From the NCBI GenBank assembly GCA_036397035.1, contig DASWJS010000018.1:1-64000 (forward strand): a stretch of DNA of 64,000 nucleotides, written 5' to 3'. Shown here piece after piece: positions 49,574 to 58,762 of the stretch (the stretch's first letter is position 1; every line of letters begins with the position of its first letter). Under the pieces are notes generated by a model, which made no database searches, was not told where the DNA came from, and saw nothing but the letters and a program-made list of their open reading frames with translations. This DNA comes from DASWJS01 sp036397035 (GTDB lineage Bacteria > Actinomycetota > AC-67). The translations under genes were made by a program, and so were the position numbers.

Positions 49574-50536
49574 ATGCCCGTAATCACCGACCCACCGCCG
49601 CAATACGTCGTGGACGATCTGGACCGGTTGCGCCGCGCGCTCGATGCGGAGATCCCGCCGCGCCACCTCGACCGCAACTTGCTCGTCGCAACCTGGAACC
49701 TGCGCGCGTTCGGGGACCTGACTGAGAAGTGGACGGCCGGGGACGACGACACGCCCAAGAGGGACCTGCACGCCGTCCGGTGCATCGCGGAGGTGATCGG
49801 CCGGTTCGACGTCGTCGGCTTGCAGGAGGTGCGCGGCAACATCAAGGCGTTGCGCCACACGCTGAAGTGCCTCGGCCCGGACTGGGGGATGATCCTGACC
49901 GACGTCACCAAGGGCAGCGACGGGAACGACGAGCGCATGGCGTTCCTGTTCGACACGCGCCGCGCCAAGCCGAGCGGCCTTGCCGCCGAGCTGGTCGTGC
50001 CGGTCGAGCGCGACCCCGCGAAGATCAAGCCCTCCGCGTTCAACCGGCAGTTCGCCCGCACGCCTTACGCGGTGAGCTTCCTTGCGGGCGACACCACGTT
50101 CATCCTGGTGACGCTGCACGTGCTGTGGGGCAAGAAGCCGGAGGATCGCGTGGGCGAGCTGGGCGCGATCGCGGAATGGCTCGCCGAATGGGCGCGCGAC
50201 GCCAACGCGTGGCACCACAACCTCATCGCGCTCGGCGACTTCAACATCGACCGCAAGGACGACCCGCTTCACGCGGCGTTCACCTCGACGGGCCTGCGCG
50301 CGCCCAAAGAGCTGGACGACGTACCGCGCACGATCTTCGACGACGGCGAGGGACGCTTTTACGACCAGATCGCCTGGTTCACCGGCGAGGACGGCGTGCC
50401 GAAGTTGTCGCTGGACTACCGGAGCGCGGGCGGATTCGACTTCACGCCTCACGTCCTGACCGGTCTCGACCGCCAGTCGCTGTCCTGGCGCGTCTCGGAC
50501 CACATGCCCCTGTGGGTCGAGTTCCAGAACTCCTAG
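49574..50536 (+). CDS. endonuclease/exonuclease/phosphatase (EEP) family protein
   Basis: A 320-residue protein with the EEP core: LLVATWNLRAFG, VVGLQEVRG with the metal-binding Glu, IALGDFNID, and SDHMPLWVEF at the C-terminus with the catalytic Asp-His. No signal peptide is seen, so it is probably cytoplasmic. It could act on DNA, RNA or a phosphoester. GGGAGGGAACCAC precedes the ATG. Confidence 0.88.
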   Translation: MPVITDPPPQYVVDDLDRLRRALDAEIPPRHLDRNLLVATWNLRAFGDLTEKWTAGDDDTPKRDLHAVRCIAEVIGRFDVVGLQEVRGNIKALRHTLKCLGPDWGMILTDVTKGSDGNDERMAFLFDTRRAKPSGLAAELVVPVERDPAKIKPSAFNRQFARTPYAVSFLAGDTTFILVTLHVLWGKKPEDRVGELGAIAEWLAEWARDANAWHHNLIALGDFNIDRKDDPLHAAFTSTGLRAPKELDDVPRTIFDDGEGRFYDQIAWFTGEDGVPKLSLDYRSAGGFDFTPHVLTGLDRQSLSWRVSDHMPLWVEFQNS

Positions 50537-50550
50537 CCCGGCGCGGGCCC

Positions 50551-50946
50551 CTACGCGCCGGGCAGCACGTAGAACTCGATGGCGATCCCGTCGGGGTCTT
50601 TCGCGTTCAGGTGCGTCCCGTAGTCGTCGGGCTGCACGCCCGAGTGCGACACGTTCAGCTCGTCCAGGCGAGCGCGCCACTTCTCCAGCTCCTCGACCGA
50701 GTCGACGTTGAACGCGACGTGGTCGAGCCCGACCCGCGCCGGGTCGAAGCGATCGGACGCCGCCGTCGTCTTGTGCGCGCGCAGCCCGATCATCAGCCGG
50801 TCGCTCGCCATCACCTCGATCGCGCCGTACTGGTCCTCGCCGCTGACGACGGTCTGCAGACCGAAGAGATCCTTGTACAGCGCCGCGGACCTGGCCACGT
50901 CGGTGACGGTGAGTGCGACGTGCGCCACCCCGGTGAGTTCCGGCAT
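50551..50946 (-). CDS. VOC-superfamily (glyoxalase-like) protein
   Basis: A 131-residue single vicinal-oxygen-chelate domain: VAHVALTVTDVARSAALYKDLFG at the start, LDHVAFNVDSVEEL in the middle, and DPDGIAIEFY near the end, with His and Glu metal ligands in the usual places. The reaction cannot be assigned. AAGGAGG precedes the ATG. Confidence 0.88.
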   Translation of the reverse strand: MPELTGVAHVALTVTDVARSAALYKDLFGLQTVVSGEDQYGAIEVMASDRLMIGLRAHKTTAASDRFDPARVGLDHVAFNVDSVEELEKWRARLDELNVSHSGVQPDDYGTHLNAKDPDGIAIEFYVLPGA

Positions 50947-51068
50947 CGGGCTACCTCCTTCGTGCGTCTGCGCTGGTCGCCGGCAACCTATGCTCCCGTG
51001 GAGGAACCTGGCAAGAGCCGGCGAATACAGCGCCGAGCACCCGGGCCGAATCGATGGGGGAAGCGTCA

Positions 51069-51755
51069 ATGCGCGCTGGAACTGCGAAGCTGATTCTCGC
51101 CGCGCTCGCGGCGACGCTCGTCGCGCCGCCACAGGCGGGCGCCGGCGCGCAATGCGCCGGCGGAAGCGCGTCCTGGTCTTGGCGCGAGCCGGCCGCGCGA
51201 AACGAAACCGTGGTCTCGTCGGGCGCCGGCGAATTCTGTTCCCAACCGATCGTGAAGACGACGCTCGGGACGTGTCGCAAGTCCGGCTCGATCTGGACCT
51301 CGTCGGTCAAGAAGGTCCTGACGTGGCGCGACTCCTTCACGAGCGCGAGCAGCGCGGTGGACGGCGCGCCGACCGCGAAGTTCTCGGCGGCCGACGGCGC
51401 GAACAAGCTCGTGATGGCGTTTCCCGTGCAGGCGCCGACGAAGAGCCTGTGCAAGAAGTTCCGCGCGGCGACCGAGGATCTGCTGGAGGCGAGCGTGCAG
51501 GCCCTGATCAAGCTGGGGTTTCCGCCGGTTCGAGCGCACCGCACGGTCGTTCGGCTGCGACCCGGCGGCGACCCGGCGGCGGTCGGGACTTCGGCCGGCG
51601 CGGGGGAGGAGATCTGCGTGCCCGGCACGATCATCTGGTCGAGTCTCCTGGGTACGAGCCTGCTGTTCGCGAGCGAAGCGGATGCGGCGTATGCGTGCTC
51701 GGACCCGAGCACCTCGCTGCCGGGCTCGTTCCTCGGCGAGGGCCGGACGGACTAG
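51069..51755 (+). CDS. secreted protein of unknown function
   Basis: A 228-residue protein with a signal peptide (RAGTAKLILAALAATLVAPPQAGA). The mature part has six or more cysteines and an ASWSWREPAARNE segment; no family is recognised. ATG 51069 is preceded by a GGGGGAAG stretch. Its TAG stop plus CCT (51753-51758) forms a TANNNT box that could start the next transcript. Confidence 0.65.
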   Translation: MRAGTAKLILAALAATLVAPPQAGAGAQCAGGSASWSWREPAARNETVVSSGAGEFCSQPIVKTTLGTCRKSGSIWTSSVKKVLTWRDSFTSASSAVDGAPTAKFSAADGANKLVMAFPVQAPTKSLCKKFRAATEDLLEASVQALIKLGFPPVRAHRTVVRLRPGGDPAAVGTSAGAGEEICVPGTIIWSSLLGTSLLFASEADAAYACSDPSTSLPGSFLGEGRTD

Positions 51756-51801
51756 CCTGACGGCCGCGCCGAATCGAGGCGCGTCGAGACAGGAGAGCCG
51801 G

Positions 51802-52539
51802 ATGTGCTATTCGGATGACGCGCGGCCGCCGTTGCCACCGGTGAGCGGCGCGGCGCAGGACGCAGGCGATCTCGTTCTGACGTCGGGTGACGGCTCGCTC
51901 GTCGACGCCTTCTTCGCCACGCCCGACCGACCCTCGAGCGCCGGCATGGTCGTGATGCCGGACGTGCGCGGCCTGCACGCCTTCTACAAGGAGCTTGCCG
52001 TCCGGTTCGCCGACGCCGGGATGCACGCGATCGCATTCGACTACTTCGGACGCACGGCCGCGACGCACGATCGCGGCGAAGACTTTCCCTTCGCCGAGCA
52101 CGTCGAGAAGCTCCAGTTCCCGACCGTCGCCGAGGATGCCAAGGCTGCGACCACGTGGCTGCGCGAGCACGCCGGCGTCACGTCGGTGTTCTGCGTGGGC
52201 TTCTGCATGGGCGGCGCGATGGCCTGGCGTCAGTCGGCGGCCGACCCGTCAATGAACGGCTGCATCGGCTTCTACGGCGTGCCCTCGCGCGTCGCGGACG
52301 TGCAGGCGCAGATGCGCGCGCCGATCTTGATCCTCGCAGCCGGCCAGGACTTCACGCCGGTCCAGGAGGTCGAGCGGTGGGCGGGCGAGGTCCGCTCGAA
52401 CGGCGTGGACGTGGAGATGCACGTCTACCCCGACGCGCCGCACAGCTTCTTCGACCGCTCGTTCGACCAGCACGCCGGCGCCTGCGCCGACGCCTGGGAG
52501 CGCGTCCTGGACTTCGTCGCCCGCCGCTCGAGCGCCTGA
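51802..52539 (+). CDS. dienelactone hydrolase-family protein
   Basis: A 245-residue alpha/beta hydrolase with the DLH nucleophile motif GFCMGG (Cys), a late Asp in AAGQDFTPVQE and the catalytic His in DAPHSFFDRSF. It begins with the short MCYSDDARPP segment common in actinobacterial DLH proteins. AGGAGAG precedes the ATG at 51802. It hydrolyses lactones or esters, substrate unknown. Confidence 0.88.
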   Translation: MCYSDDARPPLPPVSGAAQDAGDLVLTSGDGSLVDAFFATPDRPSSAGMVVMPDVRGLHAFYKELAVRFADAGMHAIAFDYFGRTAATHDRGEDFPFAEHVEKLQFPTVAEDAKAATTWLREHAGVTSVFCVGFCMGGAMAWRQSAADPSMNGCIGFYGVPSRVADVQAQMRAPILILAAGQDFTPVQEVERWAGEVRSNGVDVEMHVYPDAPHSFFDRSFDQHAGACADAWERVLDFVARRSSA

Positions 52540-52553
52540 TCCGTGACCGGCGG

Positions 52554-53831
52554 TCAGCGGAACATTGCGTCCCATTGGTTGGCGACGACGTTGAGCGCCT
52601 GCAGGAGGCCGGCGTTGCCTTCTTCCTTGACGCGCAGGACCGCGTCGGGGATTCGAACCTGCTGCATCGAGCCGTCCGCGAAGCGAACCGTGCGCTGCAC
52701 CGTGGCGAGGAAGATCTGGGCCTCGGCCGCGGTGGGATGGTCGGTGTCCGGGTCGGCGACGAAGAGCTTGAAGCAGGGCGTGTATTCCTGCGACAGGTCG
52801 CCGAAGACCCAGCCGAGCGACGTCTTGCGCTCGCCCTCGGCCTCGAAATGGCCGCACCAGTCCTCCGGCTCCAGCTTGTACGGGACGCCCAGGTCGTTCG
52901 CCCACCGCTCGACCTGTGGCAGGACCAGCTCGGCCCACACCTTGGGAATCAGCGGCGAGGACTGGTCGAGCAGGAAGCGGATCTTGCCGACGTTGGGGTT
53001 CTCCAAGGCGGGTTGCAGGAAGTTGCGGAAGCCCTCGGGATAGGAGATGCCGCCGAGCGGCACCTTGAACCAGTACATCATTCCGGCGCCGCCGGAGGCG
53101 AAGTCGCGGCCGTCCCGCGCGACGGCTTCCCATGACCGAGCCACGTGAACGGCGTCGGGATGCGCGAGCGAGGCCGGCCATTGCGTGGTCGTCTCCGGCA
53201 CCTCCGCCTCGACCTTGACGCCGCGGAGCCGTTCGAGCGGCGCGACGATGTTCGCGTTGTGCGGCTCGAAGATCTCCAGCGGCGGGTCGCCGTCCTTCAC
53301 GCGATGCGGCCCGTGCTCCTTCCAGGCGATGCGGCGCTTGCCGATCCAGGAGAACGCGTCGGTGTAGACCGCGCGCGTGACGCAGATGTGCCCGGCTTCG
53401 GCCAGCTCCATCGCCCGCGCCGCCCAGTCCACGTGGCGGCCGAACGCGTCGCGCAGGTTGAGCCCGCCCGACTCCATGCTCACCTCGCCCATGTCCATCC
53501 CGATGCGGACCTTCAGGTGCGGGTGGGTGTGCAGGCGCTCCTGGATCTCAAGCGCGCGCTCGACCGCGACCGAAGGCTTGTACAGGACCGCGAGCACGCC
53601 GTCGCCGGTCGACTTCAAGACCTCGCCGGCGCCGTCGCGCGTGATGACCTCGGTCACGAGCGCGTCGTGCTCCTTGCGGAGCATCTGGAAGGCCTGCTCG
53701 TCCGACGCGGCCGCCATTTGCTCCTTCAGCACGGTCGACCCCTTCATGTCGTCGAAGAAGACGACGACGAGGGACGTCTGCTCGGCGCTCGCCGGGACGA
53801 TCGCGTCGGCGAGTTCGACAGGGTCTTCCAT
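52554..53831 (-). CDS. class III nucleotide cyclase with a large uncharacterised C-terminal domain
   Basis: A 425-residue protein. The first ~190 residues form a class III adenylate/guanylate cyclase domain: VVFFDDMKGST with the first metal Asp, KSTGDGVLAVLY with the second, and GRHVDWAARAME at the transition-state site, where the usual Asn is Asp. The remaining ~230 residues (ARSWEAVARDGRDFASGG, EPEDWCGHFEAEGE) match no domain I know and may be a sensor or effector. The start is at the ATG 9 nt behind a TAGGCT box; no Shine-Dalgarno sequence is seen. Confidence 0.82.
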   Translation of the reverse strand: MEDPVELADAIVPASAEQTSLVVVFFDDMKGSTVLKEQMAAASDEQAFQMLRKEHDALVTEVITRDGAGEVLKSTGDGVLAVLYKPSVAVERALEIQERLHTHPHLKVRIGMDMGEVSMESGGLNLRDAFGRHVDWAARAMELAEAGHICVTRAVYTDAFSWIGKRRIAWKEHGPHRVKDGDPPLEIFEPHNANIVAPLERLRGVKVEAEVPETTTQWPASLAHPDAVHVARSWEAVARDGRDFASGGAGMMYWFKVPLGGISYPEGFRNFLQPALENPNVGKIRFLLDQSSPLIPKVWAELVLPQVERWANDLGVPYKLEPEDWCGHFEAEGERKTSLGWVFGDLSQEYTPCFKLFVADPDTDHPTAAEAQIFLATVQRTVRFADGSMQQVRIPDAVLRVKEEGNAGLLQALNVVANQWDAMFR

Positions 53832-53840
53832 CCGCCGGGT

Positions 53841-53846
53841 AGCCTA
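53841..53846 (-). promoter_or_regulatory. candidate -10 box of the cyclase gene
   Basis: Minus-strand TAGGCT lies 9 nt before the ATG, with no Shine-Dalgarno sequence. Confidence 0.35.
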
Positions 53847-53888
53847 CCGCGCCCCGCGCGGGCAGAAGGAACCAGATTCGCCGCAAAA

Positions 53889-53922
53889 TCGGGCGGCTCG
53901 GAGTCGAATCCGAGCCGCCCGA
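53889..53922 (-). terminator. 14-bp perfect hairpin after the secreted hydrolase gene
   Basis: TCGGGCGGCTCGGA (53889-53902) and TCCGAGCCGCCCGA (53909-53922) pair around GTCGAA. On the minus strand it lies 20 bases beyond the hydrolase stop and is followed by TTTTG. Confidence 0.75.
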
Positions 53923-53941
53923 GTCTGGGTGCGCCGCGGCG

Positions 53942-55435
53942 CTACGAGACCGGCGGGCAGCCGATGAAGCGCATGTCTCCGGTGGGACCGGTGTCGGCGC
54001 GGTGGGCGACGGCCGAGCCCGGGCTTCCGTCGCTGCCGCCGACGTAGTCGGGAACCGACACCGAGCAGTAGTGGTAGAAGTACGGCGAGAAGCGGTCCCG
54101 CGTCTCGAGCCCCTCGATCGCGTAGGGCACGTTGCCCCCGTAGAGCGGATCGCCCGAGGTGGCCGCAAGCTCGGGATCCCAGTACCCCATGCTGACGTTG
54201 TGGACGTCGGCCGAGTCGTCGAAGAACCGCGCGGTCAGCCGGTCGAACGCGCTCTGCGCGACGGCTTGCCGGAAGGCGCGCTCCTCGGCCTCGGTGCGCC
54301 CGCCCGCGGTCACGACGTCGCCGCCGTCGAAGACGAGCGCGCCGCGAAGGTGCCGGTCGAGCCACGCGAGGTTGTAGTAGTTGAACAGCAGCTCCGCGTA
54401 GCGGTTGCCGGCGAGCCCGACGCCGTAGCCGTTCCAGTCGGTGTGGACGGTCGCGCGCGCGGTGAAGAAGAACACGTCCATCCCGCGTTCGGTGTGCGAG
54501 GCGTACGTGGCGAGCCCGCGGTCGCGGTTTGACGGGTAGTCGGTGCGCTCGCTCGGTGTCGCGAAGCCGCCGTCGGTCCGCTGGTACATGATCGGCGCGC
54601 AGGGGTTGTCGCCGGTGCAGTTGTCCTCCGCGATGGAGTCGCCGCCGTCCCACGCGATGATCGCGTGCACGCGCGGGTCGCCCTGGTAACCGAGCGCGCA
54701 GCCCGCTCCCTGGGAATGGCCGGCGAGCGCGACGCGGCTGAGGTCGGCTTGCTCGCCGAAGACACCCGAGGCCTCGGAGCCGAGCCAGTTCAGGACGTCG
54801 CTGGCGTTCTCGCACCGCTGCGAGTTGGGACCCGAGCCCAGGTAGGCGTAGCCGGCGCCGATGCCGTCCACGCCGACCGCCATGTAGCCGTGCTCGGCGA
54901 AGACCTGCGTGTTGAAGCGGTGGTGCGAGTTCTGCGCGATGACGCCGTGCATGACGATGACGACCGGGTAGGGCGGGTCGAAGCGCGGCAGGCCGGCCGG
55001 CAAGCCGGGGCAGTCGCCCGGCGCGTTCGAGCACGGCCGGTAGACCTCGGTCGAGGGCACGTCGGGGATGTCAAGGACGTTGAAGTGATCGAAGTGGAAC
55101 CGCACGCCGTCGTGGCGGGAGGGCTGGCGGTACATGTCCTCGCCGTAGAAGGCGGTGCCGACGTTGCGCATCGGGTTCGTTCGGCTGTCGTGGTCGCGCT
55201 GGTCGGTGCACGCGACGTGCTCGGCGTCGCGTTGCGTCCACTCTTCGGACCCGGGTTCGGGATCGCCGTTCGGGTCGCGCAGCCCCGTCTCGGGGTCGAT
55301 CGGGTTGAACGGGTCGCCGGTGCAGTCGTAGCCCGGGTAGGTCTCCCACGTCGAGAGCGGCTCGGCCGGCGCGGCCCCGAACGGCAACGCCACCGCCGCG
55401 ATCGCCATGGCGGCGATCAATCGCCTGTGGTTCAT
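53942..55435 (-). CDS. secreted alpha/beta hydrolase
   Basis: A 497-residue protein with a signal peptide (RRLIAAMAIAAVALPFGAAPA). The hydrolase core has an oxyanion segment VVIVMHGVIAQNSHH, the nucleophile elbow GHSQGAG and a later His in the DRFSPYFYHYC region. The N-terminal ~90 residues are Pro/Asp-rich and may be a separate small domain. It could be a lipase or esterase. I chose the ATG at 55435, with GAGGAC upstream; the in-frame ATG at 55534 adds an Arg-rich stretch. Confidence 0.8.
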   Translation of the reverse strand: MNHRRLIAAMAIAAVALPFGAAPAEPLSTWETYPGYDCTGDPFNPIDPETGLRDPNGDPEPGSEEWTQRDAEHVACTDQRDHDSRTNPMRNVGTAFYGEDMYRQPSRHDGVRFHFDHFNVLDIPDVPSTEVYRPCSNAPGDCPGLPAGLPRFDPPYPVVIVMHGVIAQNSHHRFNTQVFAEHGYMAVGVDGIGAGYAYLGSGPNSQRCENASDVLNWLGSEASGVFGEQADLSRVALAGHSQGAGCALGYQGDPRVHAIIAWDGGDSIAEDNCTGDNPCAPIMYQRTDGGFATPSERTDYPSNRDRGLATYASHTERGMDVFFFTARATVHTDWNGYGVGLAGNRYAELLFNYYNLAWLDRHLRGALVFDGGDVVTAGGRTEAEERAFRQAVAQSAFDRLTARFFDDSADVHNVSMGYWDPELAATSGDPLYGGNVPYAIEGLETRDRFSPYFYHYCSVSVPDYVGGSDGSPGSAVAHRADTGPTGDMRFIGCPPVS

Positions 55436-55557
55436 GTCCTCCCCCTCGTCCATCGTGCGCTCGACGCTCGTCCGGCGCCGATGGTGTGACGATTTCTCCA
55501 ACCGCCAACGGATTCCTCGGAAGGAATCGGCCATTCTGAGCCGAATATCTGGTGGAA

Positions 55558-56751
55558 ATGACCAAGATCGCAGGCGACGTCTGGATCGCCTCGCCTCCGC
55601 CGGGGTGGGAGCCGGTCGGCGAGGTCTGCCGCGCGGTGTTCGAGCGCCTGCCCGCCGTCACCGAGCGAATCATCGCCTCGATCACGACCGAGATCGCCGA
55701 GTTCGCGCCACCGGAGTCCGCCTTCACCGCCGAGGACCTGCGCTGGTCGATCGGGCGCAACACCGAAGGGTTCCTTCTCGGCCTCGCCGAGAACCGGGCG
55801 CCCACCGAGGACGAGCTGAGCTTTCGTCGCTTCGTCGGCGAACGCAGCGCGATCCGCGGGATCGCGCTGCAGCCGCTGATCGCCTCGTTCCACATCGGCT
55901 ACCGCGAGCTGTGGGCGGTGCTGGTCGACGAGGCGGCGGCCGTGGGCGGCGAGGCGCCGGTGTTGCTGCTCGGCGGCGGCTCGCGCATCTGGGAGCGCAT
56001 GCACTCCACGATCGATGCGGTCGCCGAAGGCTTCCAGGCGGAGCTTGCTCGACGCGAGGCGCTCGAGGCTCGTGCGACCGTTCACTTCATCGACGCGCTG
56101 GTGCGCGACCCGGCGTCGGAGGAGACCAGGTCCCTGGCCTCCGAGATCGGGTTCGATCCCGCCGGAGCGTTCCTGGTCCTGGCGCTCGTGGGGCCGATCA
56201 CGTCGGTGGACGTCGCGCGCGCGATCGTCGACCGGCTGCAATCGGAAGGCGGGGTCGTGGCGAGCGGGCAGCGCGGACGGATCGCCGTCGTCATCGCGCA
56301 AGGCGTGCCCGACGACGCACTGGCCGGCGCGCTGGACGAGCACGACGCGACGGCGATCGGCGTCGGCATGTGGGGCGACGGGCTCGCCGGCGCCCGCGCG
56401 AGCCTGTCCGAAGCCGAGCGCGCGCTGGAGGTCGGCACGGTCCGCCAGGCGCCGGCGCGGTTCGACCTCGACTGGCTGTCGTGCGTGGCGCTCGCGCAGC
56501 GTCCATCGGTCGAAGCGTTGTTGCGCGAAGGCATTCGCCTTGCCGGCGACCGCCCGCACCTGGCCGACGCCGTGCGGCTCTTCGCTCGTGCGCGTTTCTC
56601 CGTGGCCGAAGGCGCCCGGCGCTTGGGCGTGTCGCAGAACAGCTTCCGCTACCGGCTCACGCGGTGGCGCGCCCTGACCGGCTGGGACCCGTGGACGCAC
56701 GACGGCCTGACCCGCTCGCTCGTCGCGATGGAACTCCGCAACCGCGCGTAA
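55558..56751 (+). CDS. PucR-type helix-turn-helix transcriptional regulator
   Basis: A 397-residue protein: an N-terminal ~170-residue helical domain of unknown ligand (VCRAVFERLPAVTERI), a central region, and a C-terminal PucR-like helix-turn-helix (ARFSVAEGARRLGVSQNSFRYRL). This plan is typical of PucR/CdaR-type activators in Actinomycetota. It is divergent from the secreted hydrolase and convergent with the P450 gene, either of which it may control. Confidence 0.85.
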   Translation: MTKIAGDVWIASPPPGWEPVGEVCRAVFERLPAVTERIIASITTEIAEFAPPESAFTAEDLRWSIGRNTEGFLLGLAENRAPTEDELSFRRFVGERSAIRGIALQPLIASFHIGYRELWAVLVDEAAAVGGEAPVLLLGGGSRIWERMHSTIDAVAEGFQAELARREALEARATVHFIDALVRDPASEETRSLASEIGFDPAGAFLVLALVGPITSVDVARAIVDRLQSEGGVVASGQRGRIAVVIAQGVPDDALAGALDEHDATAIGVGMWGDGLAGARASLSEAERALEVGTVRQAPARFDLDWLSCVALAQRPSVEALLREGIRLAGDRPHLADAVRLFARARFSVAEGARRLGVSQNSFRYRLTRWRALTGWDPWTHDGLTRSLVAMELRNRA

Positions 56752-56760
56752 GCGTGCGGT
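56741..56760. terminator. 8-bp hairpin between convergent regulator and P450 genes
   Basis: ACCGCGCG and CGTGCGGT pair (one G-U) around TAAG, whose TAA is the stop codon of the regulator. Confidence 0.4.
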
Positions 56761-56775
56761 CGCGGGAGCGCGCCG

Positions 56776-57966
56776 TCACCGCAGGCGGATGGGCACGCGG
56801 GCGGGGCGCCGCACGAAGAGGCTCGGCACGTGGCGCACGGGCTCGAAGAGTTCGAACGACTGCGTCTCTTCCAGCAGGGCTGCGATCGCGGCGGCCGCCT
56901 CCATCCGCGCGAGCGGCGCCCCGACGCACGTGTGGATGCCCGAGCCGAAGCCGACGTGCGAGCTGAGGCGGGCCCGCCCCGTGTCGAGCGCGCCGGGCGA
57001 GGGGAAGGCGCGCTCGTCGCGGTTGGCAGAGCCCCACATCAGCATCACGCGCGCGCCTTTCGGCAGCGCGACCCCGCCGAGCGTCGTCGCCTCGGTCGTG
57101 ACGCGGAAGTGCCCGCGGAACGGCGACTCCAGACGCAGGACTTCCTCGAGGAACTTCGGCAGGAGTCCGGCGTCGGCGCGCACGTGCGCCTGCAACCCGG
57201 GCTCGCCGCCGAGCAGCGCGACCGCGCTGCCGATCAGGCTCGCGGTCGACTCGCTCCCGGCGATGACGAGCTGGAGCATCAGCGAGGCGCCTTCGCGATC
57301 GGTCAACTCGCCGTGTGCGATCGCGCCGGCGACGTCGGCGGTGACCGTCTCCGGCGCGGGGTCCGCAAGCTGCGCGCCCAGGAAGTCGAAGAACGACACC
57401 ATTTCGGCCCAGGCCTCGGCCATGCGCTCGGGCGACGCGACGCCCGACAGCAGGTCGATGCCCGCGTCCGCCCACCGGTGGACGTCGTCGCGACGGTCCC
57501 GGGGCAAGCCGAGCATCGCGGCGATGATCGCGAGCGGGACCGGCGTCGCCACCGCGGTCATCCATTCGACCTCGCCGGGCGCGCCGGCCAGCGCGTCGCG
57601 GACGAAGCGCCGCACGAACGGCTCGAACGCGCGAACGCGCGCGCGCGTGAACCGCTTCCCGATCAGCTTGCGCTGAAGCGTGTGCGCCGGCGGGTCCTGC
57701 GTGGCGAGCACGTCGACGGCGCCGATGGCGTCGGGGTCGGCTTCGATCACGGCGGGGTTCGTTCCCTGCCCCGCGTACATCACGGCCGAGATGCGGCTCG
57801 AGAAGACCTCCGGGCGCGCGGCCGCCTCGACCAAGTCGGCGTGGCGAGTGACGAGCCACATTCCCGTCTCGGGCATCGAGTAAACGGGCGCCTCGCGGCG
57901 AAGGATCTCCCACGAGGGAAACGGGTCCTCGATCGCCTCCGGTGCGAACGGCTCGACCAGCGCCAT
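56776..57966 (-). CDS. cytochrome P450
   Basis: A 396-residue P450. The I-helix oxygen-binding motif is VIAGSESTAS, the K-helix ExxR is EVLR, and the haem loop is FGSGIHTCVGAPLAR with the Cys ligand. It is a soluble bacterial class I type; redox partners are not nearby. Substrate unknown, but it follows a carotenoid-type gene by 11 bases. No Shine-Dalgarno sequence is seen; a TAGACT box lies 8 nt before the ATG. Confidence 0.9.
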   Translation of the reverse strand: MALVEPFAPEAIEDPFPSWEILRREAPVYSMPETGMWLVTRHADLVEAAARPEVFSSRISAVMYAGQGTNPAVIEADPDAIGAVDVLATQDPPAHTLQRKLIGKRFTRARVRAFEPFVRRFVRDALAGAPGEVEWMTAVATPVPLAIIAAMLGLPRDRRDDVHRWADAGIDLLSGVASPERMAEAWAEMVSFFDFLGAQLADPAPETVTADVAGAIAHGELTDREGASLMLQLVIAGSESTASLIGSAVALLGGEPGLQAHVRADAGLLPKFLEEVLRLESPFRGHFRVTTEATTLGGVALPKGARVMLMWGSANRDERAFPSPGALDTGRARLSSHVGFGSGIHTCVGAPLARMEAAAAIAALLEETQSFELFEPVRHVPSLFVRRPARVPIRLR

Positions 57967-57974
57967 GGACGGCA

Positions 57975-57980
57975 AGTCTA
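57975..57980 (-). promoter_or_regulatory. candidate -10 box of the P450 gene, overlapping the upstream stop codon
   Basis: Minus-strand TAGACT lies 8 nt before the P450 ATG. Its TAG is the stop codon of the carotenoid gene. Confidence 0.45.
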
Positions 57981-58688
57981 CGGCGAGCGCGCCGCCGGCC
58001 GGTCGCGCGGCACGGCGAAGGCGAGCAGGGCGACCAGGAGCGTGATCCCGGCGCCCGCTCCCGCCGCGGCCCAATCGCGCAACCAGAGGCCGAGCACGAC
58101 GAAGAACACGCAGATGCCCATCGCGAGCACGCGCCCGCGCAAGCTCGGCGCGTCGCGGCGATCGCCGCGCGCGAGCGCCTCGTCGAGCGCGACGATCACC
58201 GACGAGACCAGGATCCAGCCGCCGAAGTTGGACAGGGGGACGTCGAACCACGGACCGCCGGAACCGTAGGCGTAGAGCGAGCCGAGGAACCAGCGATCCC
58301 CCTGCAGCGTGATCGGGTCGATCACCAGGTCGAGCATCGTCGCCGCGGCCGCGCTGCCGAGGACGAGGCCGGTGTGCGTGCGCGCGATCGCCGTCCCCCG
58401 CACGAGCGCCCGCCCGGCGTAGACGACCGAGCCGAACGACAGCGGGACGAACGCCGGGATGTTCGCCAGGTACAGCTCGCGCCCCCGCGTGTCCGCGACG
58501 TAGGCGTAGTCGCCGTAGGGGAAGCCCGTGTGGGTGCTGGAGAACTCGGCGGCGAAGGACGCGAGGGCTGCGATGGCCAGGAACCGGAAGGCGCGGTGGG
58601 CGCCGCCCTCCGGCCAGGCGGCCCACAGCAGGGCGGCGAGGAATGCGACGGCGAACCACCGGAGGCCGAGCGTCTCCAGGACGAGCAC
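57978..58688 (-). CDS. carotenoid biosynthesis-type membrane protein (DUF422/CruF-like)
   Basis: A protein of about 236 residues with seven hydrophobic segments. The motifs ASFAAEFSSTHTGFPYGDYAY and LDLVIDPITLQGDRWF are typical of the DUF422/CruF family, which includes carotenoid hydratases and related lipid enzymes. I set the start at GTG 58688, 7 nt after a TAGAGT box; GTG 58697 would overlap that box. Confidence 0.8.
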   Translation of the reverse strand: MLVLETLGLRWFAVAFLAALLWAAWPEGGAHRAFRFLAIAALASFAAEFSSTHTGFPYGDYAYVADTRGRELYLANIPAFVPLSFGSVVYAGRALVRGTAIARTHTGLVLGSAAAATMLDLVIDPITLQGDRWFLGSLYAYGSGGPWFDVPLSNFGGWILVSSVIVALDEALARGDRRDAPSLRGRVLAMGICVFFVVLGLWLRDWAAAGAGAGITLLVALLAFAVPRDRPAARSP

Positions 58689-58695
58689 GCGCGGC

Positions 58696-58701
58696 ACTCT
58701 A
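58696..58701 (-). promoter_or_regulatory. candidate -10 box of the carotenoid gene
   Basis: Minus-strand TAGAGT lies 7 nt before GTG 58688. Confidence 0.35.
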
Positions 58702-58762
58702 GCTCAGGATGTGCGGCTCGCCCGGTGTTCACCGCCCGCTCGCTGTGCGATGATGGCGCGCG

